DNA of 64,000 nucleotides, taken from positions 186,001-250,000 of IMG/VR virus record IMGVR_UViG_3300031884_000002. One strand, written 5' to 3'. Origin of the DNA: a virus. The notes beneath the pieces were generated by a model. That model had not been told where the DNA came from and searched no databases. It was given only the letters and a program-made list of their open reading frames with translations. A program made the translations under genes and the position numbers. Every line of letters begins with the position of its first letter. The stretch's first letter is position 1. Shown one piece after another: positions 41,076 through 49,573 of the stretch.

Positions 41076-44000
41076 TTAAGAGATTGTCGGAAATGACGCA
41101 CCAGTAGTCGTAATGGTAATTGGAATCTTCAAAAACTCAGCAGTCTTGGTTGGTTTAATCCAAAGTTGACATACCATTATATTCTGGTCTTCCAATGCAG
41201 GAGTATTATTAGATGCATCCATTACTAATTGGAACGCATATAATCCGCTTCTTTGTTGAACTCCTTCTAAGTATGGATTTGCAATCGCAAGAAGTTTATT
41301 CCAAGTTGCCGCATTACTCTGTTCGAATAATACGTATTTTCCAACTGATGCAAAAAACTTTTTGATATTGATTAATAATCTACGAACACTAATTCTATTA
41401 GTAGCATTAGATGCATTTTGAAGTGTTTTTTGACCCCATACCACAAATCCTTCATCTGGAAATGATACGATAGGATTAACCTTTCCTTCGTATAATGTAT
41501 CACGCTCACTATTGATTACACGATCAGTAACTCCTACTGCTCCGGGAATACCACCACGATTTAAACCAGCAACCGCAAACCATTCTGCTGATACATTATC
41601 ACTTGCGGCATAAACGGCTGGTAATACTACAGATGGAGGAACAGTTACAATTTGATTTATATTTGTATCAAGTATTCTTACCCATGGATAATAAGTTCCG
41701 GCATAACTTGTATCAAATTCAGCAGCCAAATCAACAGTTTCGGTTATTTGACCCGTAGCCGGATTTCCACCATCTTCATAGATATCAAGAATATAAAACA
41801 CATCGCCACGAGTTTCACACATGTCAACTACTAAATTAGTAACATATGAATGTAATGAATAAATAATACCAGGAGTGGTGATTAAATTAATATCCCATTC
41901 ATCAGCATTACTAAGAGCACCTATACATTGAGCATAAGCAACTGAACCTGCGGCAGTACTGTTAGCACAATTTAATCCTTGGGTATTTCCAGCTACAATA
42001 TTATCACCAACATTGACTGGGATAGAAGGAGCCTGACCATCGAATCCACCTTGGAACCCAAGAATAAAGTTTCTCATTTTAACATAAGTACTTTCATTCA
42101 CTGGATCAACACTGGCAGAAATAACAGTACTTCCATTTATAAATGACCCAGTACTAACTCCGAAATCAGTATATTCAACATCCAATGCGAATAGTTTTCC
42201 AGCCGATACAGAATTAGCTGGAACCGGAGCAAAATAAGGTAAGTTATCAGGATATGCATCGACCCCCATTGAACAAGTTGGGTATAATCCAATTAACTCA
42301 GCGTCGGCGCTATTAGGAGGACCAGCAAAATCAACACCGGATGGATATTTTCCGGGATATAATCCATATACAGATGCCTTGGTATATGCCATGTGAGTAA
42401 CAAACATTCCAATTCCTCCGGCTAACGGTGAAGAATATGCAGCAAATCCATAAGGAACAGCAGTTACGGGATAATTCGTATCTGCCATTTGTATTCTTAT
42501 ATATTGGCTTACATTTGCATAAATACCATATGTTACAATTTTACCATTAAAATTGATATATGAATATTGATCTCCGATTACACGAGCAATATAATTAGGA
42601 GATGTAGGATCTAAAGTTAAATTATTATATTGCTCCAATATAACTGGCTGTCTATCAGTATCATCAAATGCTCTTACTGTAAGAGTGAATGATCCCCAAT
42701 CACTACCGGCAACCTGAGTTGCTAATTTTACATTGGAGATTTGTATTTTGCATAGTTGATTTGCATAAGTACCATCTGCTAACGTAGCAACTTGAAACAA
42801 ATTAAAACGAGTTGGAGTTCCACCGTTCCACGATGCAATTTGTTGAGATAATATCCAAGGAGTATACGCATTAGTCAATGAATAAACAGAATCTCCTTTA
42901 GTTGGCTGGAATGAGTTTGCATCGGTAAAGTTTAAAGGTTCTCCTGCATATGCAGTTGATCCAGAAGGCATTGCCGACCCAAATATTTTCCAATTATTAG
43001 GTTGAGATACAACTTCTGCTATTTTTGAAGGATATAAGTTATAAAGATATGCAGATTCAATCTTGGTTCCCGCCGCATAGGTTGCTTGATTACCAGCCGT
43101 TGGATTATTTCCGAATACATTTGTAATATAATGTGGATCGCTTTCGACCAATGAAAAATTATATATTCCATATCCACTACCCAATGAAGAACTTAGAACA
43201 ATTGCAAAATTATCAGCAGGTAAATTAGCCAATTGTGATGCAGTTGTAAATCCATAAGAACTACTTAATGTAGAACCATAAAATCCCGGAACTTGCAAGG
43301 TAGAAGTATTTAAGTTTTCCCATTGTGTATTTCCCAATACCGCTAATACTTTTTGAACGGGAGCACCAGTCCATTGGAACGAACAAGTATTATATACACC
43401 GGAACTTGCATAAAATCCACCATCTAAATATCCAAATGAACCACTCAAACATCCATTAACTATTAAACTTACATTTCCACAATGGTCAGTTGAGGTAATA
43501 ACTCCACCATTCATTATATAGATATCAGGAGCACCAACCGCAGGATTTCCTAAATCTTGAGAATCGGAAATTACAGAACTATTAGCCGATATAATTTGAG
43601 AAGTATAGAAGGTAGGTGGATATTGTTCGAGTGGAACATTTCCTTGAGTATAATCAAAACTTGCACTTAATCCGGCACTAAATAAAATACTGCTTAATAT
43701 AGAAGCAGATGCGGCAGATCCAGTCAATGCAAAAAATGATGCTGATGAAACTTGAAATGCTCCTGTATAAAGTAAAGTTCCATTAATATTACCAGCCGCA
43801 GTTTGACCATAATAAATTAAACTTCCACTTGGTCCCGGAGTCCCTGCAATCGCAGTTCCTTGTGCCGGTTGTAAAGTTAATGATGATGCAACTCCATTAA
43901 GTTCAATTGAACCACTTACATATACCGTATTAACATAAAATCCAGTAAAACTTCCAGTACCTGAAAAACTTCCTGTACCAGTTAAGCTTCCAGTAATCGT

Positions 44001-44585
44001 AGAAGTTCCAGAAACGGATAACCCGCTTCCGCTTTGAGCAACTCCTCCATTTATACTTCCCGTACCTGATAAAAATCCAGTTCCGGAAAAATATCCACTT
44101 CCACTAAAAATACCATCAACATTAGAAATACTACCGGGAGATGAAAAAGAAGCAGTATAAGGATAAGTTACGCCCGCTGTATTAAATGACATTCCAATTG
44201 GAATCTGGCCATATGCTGGAAGTGTAATATTTGAAGATTGAGATACTAAATATCCACAATCCATAGCACGAGTCCATTCTCCACTTTGAGCATAAATAAC
44301 AAATGGATATTTTTGAGTATATCCGGTTAATGCTCCAACACGACAAACAGTGACAAATCCTTTAGCCTGTAAATATTGAGTGGCAGTATAAGGACCATAA
44401 TAGGTTCCATCAGGAGTTCCAAATTGTGCCTGTAAGGTTGGAATATCGGTAAATGTAGTTGGATAAAACCCAACTCCTTGAGGAAATGGTGCCACGACAA
44501 CTGCGCCAATATCAGCAACGCCTTGAGCGATACCAGATTGGTTTATTTCGTTTATAAAAACACCGGGAGAAATCATGTTTGACAT
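41076..44585 (-). CDS. Tail sheath protein, very large, with Ser/Gly repeat insertion
   Basis: 1169 residues, against 659 for T4 gp18. N-terminal MISPGVFINEINQSGIAQGV and QYLQAKGFVTVCRVG, and C-terminal NISVRR-type sequence RISVRRLLINIKKFF, LLAIANPYLEG, RSGLYAFQLVMD, QLWIKPTKTAEF are the conserved contractile-sheath core. Residues ~145-225 are a low-complexity stretch built of GTGSxSG units, and further insertions fill the middle, probably forming surface domains. An ATG three codons in is an alternative start. It contracts to drive the tube through the cell envelope. Confidence 0.92.
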   Translation of the reverse strand: MSNMISPGVFINEINQSGIAQGVADIGAVVVAPFPQGVGFYPTTFTDIPTLQAQFGTPDGTYYGPYTATQYLQAKGFVTVCRVGALTGYTQKYPFVIYAQSGEWTRAMDCGYLVSQSSNITLPAYGQIPIGMSFNTAGVTYPYTASFSSPGSISNVDGIFSGSGYFSGTGFLSGTGSINGGVAQSGSGLSVSGTSTITGSLTGTGSFSGTGSFTGFYVNTVYVSGSIELNGVASSLTLQPAQGTAIAGTPGPSGSLIYYGQTAAGNINGTLLYTGAFQVSSASFFALTGSAASASILSSILFSAGLSASFDYTQGNVPLEQYPPTFYTSQIISANSSVISDSQDLGNPAVGAPDIYIMNGGVITSTDHCGNVSLIVNGCLSGSFGYLDGGFYASSGVYNTCSFQWTGAPVQKVLAVLGNTQWENLNTSTLQVPGFYGSTLSSSYGFTTASQLANLPADNFAIVLSSSLGSGYGIYNFSLVESDPHYITNVFGNNPTAGNQATYAAGTKIESAYLYNLYPSKIAEVVSQPNNWKIFGSAMPSGSTAYAGEPLNFTDANSFQPTKGDSVYSLTNAYTPWILSQQIASWNGGTPTRFNLFQVATLADGTYANQLCKIQISNVKLATQVAGSDWGSFTLTVRAFDDTDRQPVILEQYNNLTLDPTSPNYIARVIGDQYSYINFNGKIVTYGIYANVSQYIRIQMADTNYPVTAVPYGFAAYSSPLAGGIGMFVTHMAYTKASVYGLYPGKYPSGVDFAGPPNSADAELIGLYPTCSMGVDAYPDNLPYFAPVPANSVSAGKLFALDVEYTDFGVSTGSFINGSTVISASVDPVNESTYVKMRNFILGFQGGFDGQAPSIPVNVGDNIVAGNTQGLNCANSTAAGSVAYAQCIGALSNADEWDINLITTPGIIYSLHSYVTNLVVDMCETRGDVFYILDIYEDGGNPATGQITETVDLAAEFDTSYAGTYYPWVRILDTNINQIVTVPPSVVLPAVYAASDNVSAEWFAVAGLNRGGIPGAVGVTDRVINSERDTLYEGKVNPIVSFPDEGFVVWGQKTLQNASNATNRISVRRLLINIKKFFASVGKYVLFEQSNAATWNKLLAIANPYLEGVQQRSGLYAFQLVMDASNNTPALEDQNIMVCQLWIKPTKTAEFLKIPITITTTGASFPTIS

Positions 44586-44701
44586 ACGTTTATATTTTAT
44601 TTTTTAATAAAAATCTCAATATCCAACTACCAATTAAATATTGAAACTATTAAATATAAATATAACTCGTTTTCTCAAAGATATAAAAAAATATTATATT
44701 T

Positions 44702-44968
44702 TTATACTGTGGAAGATGGTGTAAAAGTTCCATCGGTTAAACTTAGATTTCCTTCGCCATAACTACTAAGAATCTTATTTAACAGGTCTTTTTCTGTTTT
44801 TTGAAGGTTAATCCATGCCGCTTCTGTTTCTTTTTCTGCGTTCTCAAGATTTAATCTCTCTACTTTAAGAGTTCCAAATCGCAATAATGTTTGCTGAATA
44901 TTAGATTGTAACTGTTTAATATCGGACATTTCCGATTCTTTTAATTTTACTGGAGTAACTTTATTCAT
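44702..44968 (-). CDS. Small coiled-coil protein
   Basis: 88 residues: KQLQSNIQQTLLRFGTLKVER and EKETEAAWINLQKTEKDLLNKIL form a continuous coiled coil, followed by the short tail GEGNLSLTDGTFTP. Small proteins with this layout are common beside structural genes of environmental T4-like phages; function unknown. 116 nt of AT-rich sequence separate it from the sheath gene. Confidence 0.55.
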   Translation of the reverse strand: MNKVTPVKLKESEMSDIKQLQSNIQQTLLRFGTLKVERLNLENAEKETEAAWINLQKTEKDLLNKILSSYGEGNLSLTDGTFTPSSTV

Positions 44969-45003
44969 GTTTATATATATTTGATTATTTTATTTTTTAT
45001 TTA

Positions 45004-45432
45004 TTATATTTTGATTTTTTCCAATGCCGACGTATCGGCATAAGTATAATATTCATCTTCAGATGTTTGTATTGTATTCCATATGGTTTCGGCTCTACCT
45101 ATTCTATGGTCCTTACCCGATACAATTCCCTTATAACGATTAGATAAACAATATTTCAATGCTGCTTGATATAATAATAGTCCAAATCCTTCTTTTTTTT
45201 GAACTGCTGATATGAAATCCACATATAAATAACCACTTTTTGGTTTTATATCCCCCAAATCATCAAAATTAGAAGTTAAAGTTATGTATCCCAATGCTTC
45301 ATTATTATCCGACAACATATCTATACTGATTGAATATTCATTATTTTTAATAGTAGAAAATTTTATTTTTCCTTCTTTATATAAAATAAATGCTAATTTT
45401 TCTTCAGTTAATAATGATTTTAACTTAATCAT
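45004..45432 (-). CDS. GNAT-like acetyltransferase with MIKLKxLLxE leader
   Basis: 142 residues. Leader MIKLKSLLTE (1-10), then a domain ending in YLYVDFISAVQKKEGFGLLLYQAALKYCL, a GNAT motif A region (acetyl-CoA loop KKEGFG), and HRIGRAETIWNTI. It probably transfers an acetyl group to a small molecule, tRNA or protein; target unknown. It is the last gene of the overlapping operon; its ATG overlaps the previous stop as ATGA. The leader suggests that it travels in the virion. Confidence 0.65.
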   Translation of the reverse strand: MIKLKSLLTEEKLAFILYKEGKIKFSTIKNNEYSISIDMLSDNNEALGYITLTSNFDDLGDIKPKSGYLYVDFISAVQKKEGFGLLLYQAALKYCLSNRYKGIVSGKDHRIGRAETIWNTIQTSEDEYYTYADTSALEKIKI

Positions 45433-46208
45433 ATAAAATATGTTTTATAGTTTATATTTTCATTTAGAGGATTGTAATTATTCCAACCTGATAGTTCATA
45501 CTGATATTTTTGCAATTTAATATTTAATTCTCGTATTTCATTTTCCATTCCTCCCATAGAGTCCAATCTTTCAATTTCACGTTCTATTTTAGGTATTTCA
45601 TATGTTAAAAATAAAAATCTTTTTTCTTTTATACTTGATAATTTAGCCTCATCTAATTTTTCTTTGGGTAAGTCGAAATGCATCTTTTCACCTTTAATTG
45701 GAGAATATACTATTTTATCAATAGTTACTTCCATGTCTACCACTGTATCTTTTTCATCGAATGAATTAGATTTAACATATGCCAATGTAAGATGGGGATG
45801 ATATATTGGATGAGAATCTTCATTGGGAAACTCACATGCTGCTTTATTTAATTTTTTAATAACATCGGATTCTACATCATATTTAACAACATCAAATCCT
45901 TTTTCTTTATTTTTGAATTGACTTATACTTTTAAGCGTAGCTTTAAATTGAATTACATCTTTGATTAAATTTTCAATTTCTTTTTTAGTAAGATCAGGAA
46001 AAAAACCATACTTTATAGTAATATGAATTTCTTCTAATTCTCTTCCCATTCCTTCTTCTTTTGTATATAAAACATCGTCTGATATTATATCTTTTCCAAT
46101 TTTAATTATTTTTTTAGAATCTTTATCACTGATGAAGCACATTAAACATCCATAATCAACGGATTTTTTTCCACGGTCTTCATTTAACATATTTTTTAAT
46201 TTAATCAT
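45429..46208 (-). CDS. 2H phosphoesterase-like protein with MIKLKxLLxE leader
   Basis: 259 residues. Leader MIKLKNMLNE. Two catalytic HxT motifs, H62-I-T64 (IHITIKYGFF) and H139-L-T141 (HPHLTLAYV), are the signature of the 2H (LigT / 2'-5' RNA ligase-like) superfamily. Such enzymes cleave cyclic or 2'-5' phosphodiesters; phage members can destroy 2'-5' or cyclic nucleotide immune signals or act on tRNA ends. The C-terminal ~70 residues are a coiled coil. The start follows the upstream stop by 3 nt. Confidence 0.8.
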   Translation of the reverse strand: MIKLKNMLNEDRGKKSVDYGCLMCFISDKDSKKIIKIGKDIISDDVLYTKEEGMGRELEEIHITIKYGFFPDLTKKEIENLIKDVIQFKATLKSISQFKNKEKGFDVVKYDVESDVIKKLNKAACEFPNEDSHPIYHPHLTLAYVKSNSFDEKDTVVDMEVTIDKIVYSPIKGEKMHFDLPKEKLDEAKLSSIKEKRFLFLTYEIPKIEREIERLDSMGGMENEIRELNIKLQKYQYELSGWNNYNPLNENINYKTYFI

Positions 46209-46211
46209 ATA

Positions 46212-46973
46212 TCAAGAAGGGTCATATCCCCATTCAAAAATAGAATTACCATCCGTATATAAATCTTTAACAGGAACAACTTTAGATAATATTCTATATC
46301 TATCAAACTCAGTTTTACCATGTGTAACTGCATAATCTCGTATTGGAGTAACCCAATCACCTGGATTTATTTTAACTTCTGATTCTTCGGATGTCATTTT
46401 CTTTTTTATTCTTTCTTCTTCATTGCATAAATAATCATAATATTTACTTTTATCTGTAAAATATTTGACATGGGCTGGTATTTTTCCAGTTTTTAATATA
46501 TATTTCTTTTGTTTTTCAATATCTTCCAATTTTTCTTGGGAAGTCAATACCATTGGAACCGCTCGATAAACTCTTATTTTCAAGTTCGGCTTGTCTTTTA
46601 TACTCCTATAAATAGAAACTGCTAATCTATCTAATGTTTCATTGGAGCCATATCCATAAAATCTATATGCTTCAGGAGAAGTGTAAATATCGGGATATGT
46701 AGTGGTGAGATTATATACTGGGTCATCTGTTCTATCTGGAGCAGAATGATTTCCTCTATAATTTTCATCTTCGGTTAATACCGTTAATTTTCCAATCTTT
46801 TTTAAGAAATTGAGTATGGTTTCCCATGCTTTTTCAACATGACCGTTTTCCAACATCATATCAACTTCAAGTTTTAATTCGGGGTCGGCAGAATCATAGA
46901 ATAAAGTTAATTCATGAATACCAACCATTCCAGTATATATGGCTTCTTTTATTAAGTCAGTTAATTTAATCAT
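46212..46973 (-). CDS. ADP-ribosyltransferase-like protein with MIKLxxLIxE leader
   Basis: 253 residues. Leader MIKLTDLIKE. The C-terminal half has KIRVYRAVP (the Arg-strand of the ART fold), NPGDWVTPIRDYAVTHG, YRILSKVVPVKDLYTDGNS and IFEWGYDP, which together resemble an R-S/T-E ADP-ribosyltransferase layout seen in phage proteins. The substrate would be a host protein or nucleic acid. It overlaps its upstream neighbour as ATGA. Family assignment is by pattern; other NAD- or nucleotide-binding folds are possible. Confidence 0.6.
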   Translation of the reverse strand: MIKLTDLIKEAIYTGMVGIHELTLFYDSADPELKLEVDMMLENGHVEKAWETILNFLKKIGKLTVLTEDENYRGNHSAPDRTDDPVYNLTTTYPDIYTSPEAYRFYGYGSNETLDRLAVSIYRSIKDKPNLKIRVYRAVPMVLTSQEKLEDIEKQKKYILKTGKIPAHVKYFTDKSKYYDYLCNEEERIKKKMTSEESEVKINPGDWVTPIRDYAVTHGKTEFDRYRILSKVVPVKDLYTDGNSIFEWGYDPS

Positions 46974-48418
46974 ATTTGTTTAATAAATTTCAATGGCATT
47001 TTATATCCTACGATAATAGTATAAGGAGATATACCTTCTGAATGATAATCAGACGGAATTTCTCCTAATTCTAACTCATATGATATATATTCTCTAACCA
47101 AGTGTTCGGCAACTTGAGGTTCATATTCTAAGTTTAATTCTGGTATTTTTAATTCCGATTTAAATGCCGGAAGATTTATTTCTAAACATATGTTTCCATA
47201 AGTTCCGTTTTGATATTCTTCTGGATTTACGCTTGTAAATATACCATGTGCGCTTCTATTATTTATTCCCGTTCCACCACTACCCACTAACTCTCCGTCT
47301 TGTTTAATCAATTCCCAGTTTTCTTCAGTTGTATAATGATACACTGGACTTGGATTCGATTTAAACTCTTTTAATGTGGTTTCAAGATGACCGTTATAAA
47401 TATCATCGGCACTTATATTTACTACTTGTTCTGCATCATTTGAATAAGTCCAATCTATTATATTCTTAATAACGTCGAATGATTCGTTTTCTTTGTTATA
47501 TTCTAACCAAATTATATTATTTTTTAAGTCATATAATTTTATTATTTTCTGATTAAAATATGAACTATATTCTAAATCAAATCTATTTTTTAATTTGGAA
47601 ATTTCCGATTTAGGACATTCATAATCAAAATGGTCCAGATACTCCTGCCAATCATCCCATTTATCAGAATCTTCCGGATACATCTCATCTCTTTCTAAAT
47701 CCGTTATTTCTGATAAAGATTTAGGTTTAAATTCGTCTTTTTCAATTCCTACTATTTTAATTTGTGTATTGAAAAATACAAAGCAATCAAAACTTCCATC
47801 GGAACCACCATCTGGAAGAATGGCACCATCATACCCATCTCGTTTTAATTCTCCTAAACTCATTTTTTCATATTCATCCCATCCAGCCGGATTATTTAAT
47901 GTAACTATTGCAGTTATAATATAACCCTTACTATTAGCACCTGATTCTCCTTTTACTATTTTTTCTTTGTTTGAAGTAAACCACACTATTCCGTGAGTTG
48001 ACTTTTTAATATTAAAAGTTTTAAACGGTTCTTTAGTTCCATGATAAACTGTTAATTTTCCTTTTATATTTTCTGATAATCCATGTGCTTTCATTTGTAA
48101 TTTTTGATAATTTAATTTATCATTTGAACTGATACTATTAGTTTTAGTTACATGGTAATACGGGAATCTTTTTTTAATCAATGCTTTAACTTCTTCTCTA
48201 ATATCCTCGGATGGTTGATTATACCAATAAATGGTTTGATTACTAGCATTATATCTAAAATTATATTTATCTCTATTGTAACTCCATCCATATTTATCCA
48301 ATAAATCCGAGTGACTTTCTATATTACTATCCATTATTATATTGAAATCATCATCCACACATCCCACAATGATATAAGGAGATTTAATTTCATTTAATAA
48401 TATTTTCAATTTAATCAT
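46970..48418 (-). CDS. Tandem ADP-ribosyltransferase-like protein with MIKLKxLLxE leader
   Basis: 482 residues. Leader MIKLKILLNE. First ART-like domain (residues ~120-235): LTVYHGTKEPFKTFNI, GIVWFTSNKEKIV, LKRDGYDGAILPDG, CFVFFNTQIKIVG, the pattern of exotoxin-type and polyvalent-protein ARTs. Second domain (residues ~365-480): SPVYHYTTEENWELIKQDGEL and AHGIFTSVNP, also ART-like. T4 Alt, a packaged and injected ART with a cleaved leader, is the closest functional parallel. Its ATG overlaps the stop of a 21-residue leader gene. Confidence 0.7.
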   Translation of the reverse strand: MIKLKILLNEIKSPYIIVGCVDDDFNIIMDSNIESHSDLLDKYGWSYNRDKYNFRYNASNQTIYWYNQPSEDIREEVKALIKKRFPYYHVTKTNSISSNDKLNYQKLQMKAHGLSENIKGKLTVYHGTKEPFKTFNIKKSTHGIVWFTSNKEKIVKGESGANSKGYIITAIVTLNNPAGWDEYEKMSLGELKRDGYDGAILPDGGSDGSFDCFVFFNTQIKIVGIEKDEFKPKSLSEITDLERDEMYPEDSDKWDDWQEYLDHFDYECPKSEISKLKNRFDLEYSSYFNQKIIKLYDLKNNIIWLEYNKENESFDVIKNIIDWTYSNDAEQVVNISADDIYNGHLETTLKEFKSNPSPVYHYTTEENWELIKQDGELVGSGGTGINNRSAHGIFTSVNPEEYQNGTYGNICLEINLPAFKSELKIPELNLEYEPQVAEHLVREYISYELELGEIPSDYHSEGISPYTIIVGYKMPLKFIKQI

Positions 48419-48480
48419 AATCCCTTTGATTTTAAATATTGTTTAATCATATCCAAATATTCTGATTTAATACTATTCAT
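48415..48480 (-). CDS. 21-residue leader peptide gene
   Basis: Short frame reading MNSIKSEYLDMIKQYLKSKG-L, preceded by a late-type AT box (48486-48494) and ending in an ATGA overlap with the tandem ART gene. The tight coupling suggests that it is translated and restarts the operon downstream of the inserted GIY-YIG gene. Confidence 0.5.
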   Translation of the reverse strand: MNSIKSEYLDMIKQYLKSKGL

Positions 48481-48485
48481 ATTTA

Positions 48486-48494
48486 TATAAATAT
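48486..48494 (-). promoter_or_regulatory. Late-type AT box
   Basis: ATATTTATA on the coding strand, 5 nt before the ATG at 48480, directly after the endonuclease stop at 48497. Would restart transcription of the downstream half of the operon. Confidence 0.55.
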
Positions 48495-48496
48495 AT

Positions 48497-49471
48497 TTAT
48501 TTAGATATAGAATTTACTATTTGTCTAACCTTCTCAAATGATATTTTAATATTGCATAATTGTAATTTTTTAACGATTGTTCGTATGGATGCTCCCGTAT
48601 TTCTTAAAGTTATTATAGATGTTTTTTCGTAATCTGTAATAGGTCTATACTTATGATGATTTTCTTTACTTCTATAATATTTATATTTTCTGAATATATT
48701 ATTATCAATTAATATTCTTTTTATAACATCGTATCCATAATTTTTATATTTTAATTTTTTAATAGTGTTCATTAACCCATATTGCTTATAGTTTTGTATA
48801 ATTTCCATCTCATCTTTGCGTGTTACGAATTTCCATTGATGGTGTTTATCTTTACTTAATAATCCTATATGAGATATGCTTATTTTTTGTTTTGATTTTT
48901 CGGTGTGATGCTTTCCATACCAATGAGATTTTTTTCCGTTTAAAATTGGAGTGTTTGATTTTATTTTAGCAATTGTTTCTTGTGTATGATGTTTTCCATA
49001 AAATGGATTTCCTGTACCACTAAATAGTTTTTTCATTTTAAGTTTATATTCTTCAGTTGGAATGTATCCACTCGCTCCTTCTCCACCATTTGTTAAATTA
49101 CATAGTTTTATATTATTCTTTTTGGCCTTTTTTATTTCGTTTATTTCTAGTTCAAATGCTTCTTTTTCAGTAATATTCTTTTTTATAAACAATACCTTTA
49201 CATCGTGTCCTAAGTTTATTATTTTTTTTATTTTATTAAATAAATGTAAATTATTATTTGGAATTTCGTTTTTTTTAACTTTTCGGATATGTTCGTAATA
49301 TCTATATTTACACCCCTTCCCAATGTAAAATACAATATTATTTACTGGATCTATTAAATTATATACATAAAATCTATTTTCTTTCTTTCCAATACTTTTG
49401 CATACGTTTTCGTTTAATTTGCTCTGAATTTTTTCTATACCAATTTCGTTTCCATCTTCGTTCGGCTTCAT
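48497..49471 (-). CDS. GIY-YIG homing endonuclease with NUMOD3 repeats
   Basis: 324 residues. The GIY-YIG domain starts FYVYNLIDPVNNIVFYIGKG, with catalytic Arg (KYRYYEH) and NLTNGGEG. Two NUMOD3-like repeats follow (NPFYGKHHTQETIAKI, HWYGKHHTEKSKQKI), then a C-terminal helix-turn-helix (ASIRTIVKKLQ...SFEKVRQI). The first ~35 residues in this frame overlap a conserved short frame (49374-49511) that is shared with the unrelated endonuclease at 23749. It sits in the middle of the enzyme operon. Confidence 0.85.
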   Translation of the reverse strand: MKPNEDGNEIGIEKIQSKLNENVCKSIGKKENRFYVYNLIDPVNNIVFYIGKGCKYRYYEHIRKVKKNEIPNNNLHLFNKIKKIINLGHDVKVLFIKKNITEKEAFELEINEIKKAKKNNIKLCNLTNGGEGASGYIPTEEYKLKMKKLFSGTGNPFYGKHHTQETIAKIKSNTPILNGKKSHWYGKHHTEKSKQKISISHIGLLSKDKHHQWKFVTRKDEMEIIQNYKQYGLMNTIKKLKYKNYGYDVIKRILIDNNIFRKYKYYRSKENHHKYRPITDYEKTSIITLRNTGASIRTIVKKLQLCNIKISFEKVRQIVNSISK

Positions 49472-49511
49472 ATTTTTCTTCTTTTGTATTGTATATTTTA
49501 TTTCTTCCCAT
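49374..49511 (-). CDS. Short leader frame upstream of the GIY-YIG endonuclease
   Basis: 45 residues, MGRNKIYNTKEEKYEAERRW..., ending WKERK. Homologous to the frame at 24512-24664. Preceded by AGAAAGG (Shine-Dalgarno) and an ATATATTTATA box. The nuclease frame begins in the +1 frame inside it. It is probably the original endonuclease N-terminus, now separated by a frameshift. Confidence 0.5.
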   Translation of the reverse strand: MGRNKIYNTKEEKYEAERRWKRNWYRKNSEQIKRKRMQKYWKERK

Positions 49512-49573
49512 AACTTTTATTAACCTTTCTACATTATAAATATATAACTACAAACATAAAACTACAAATATTT

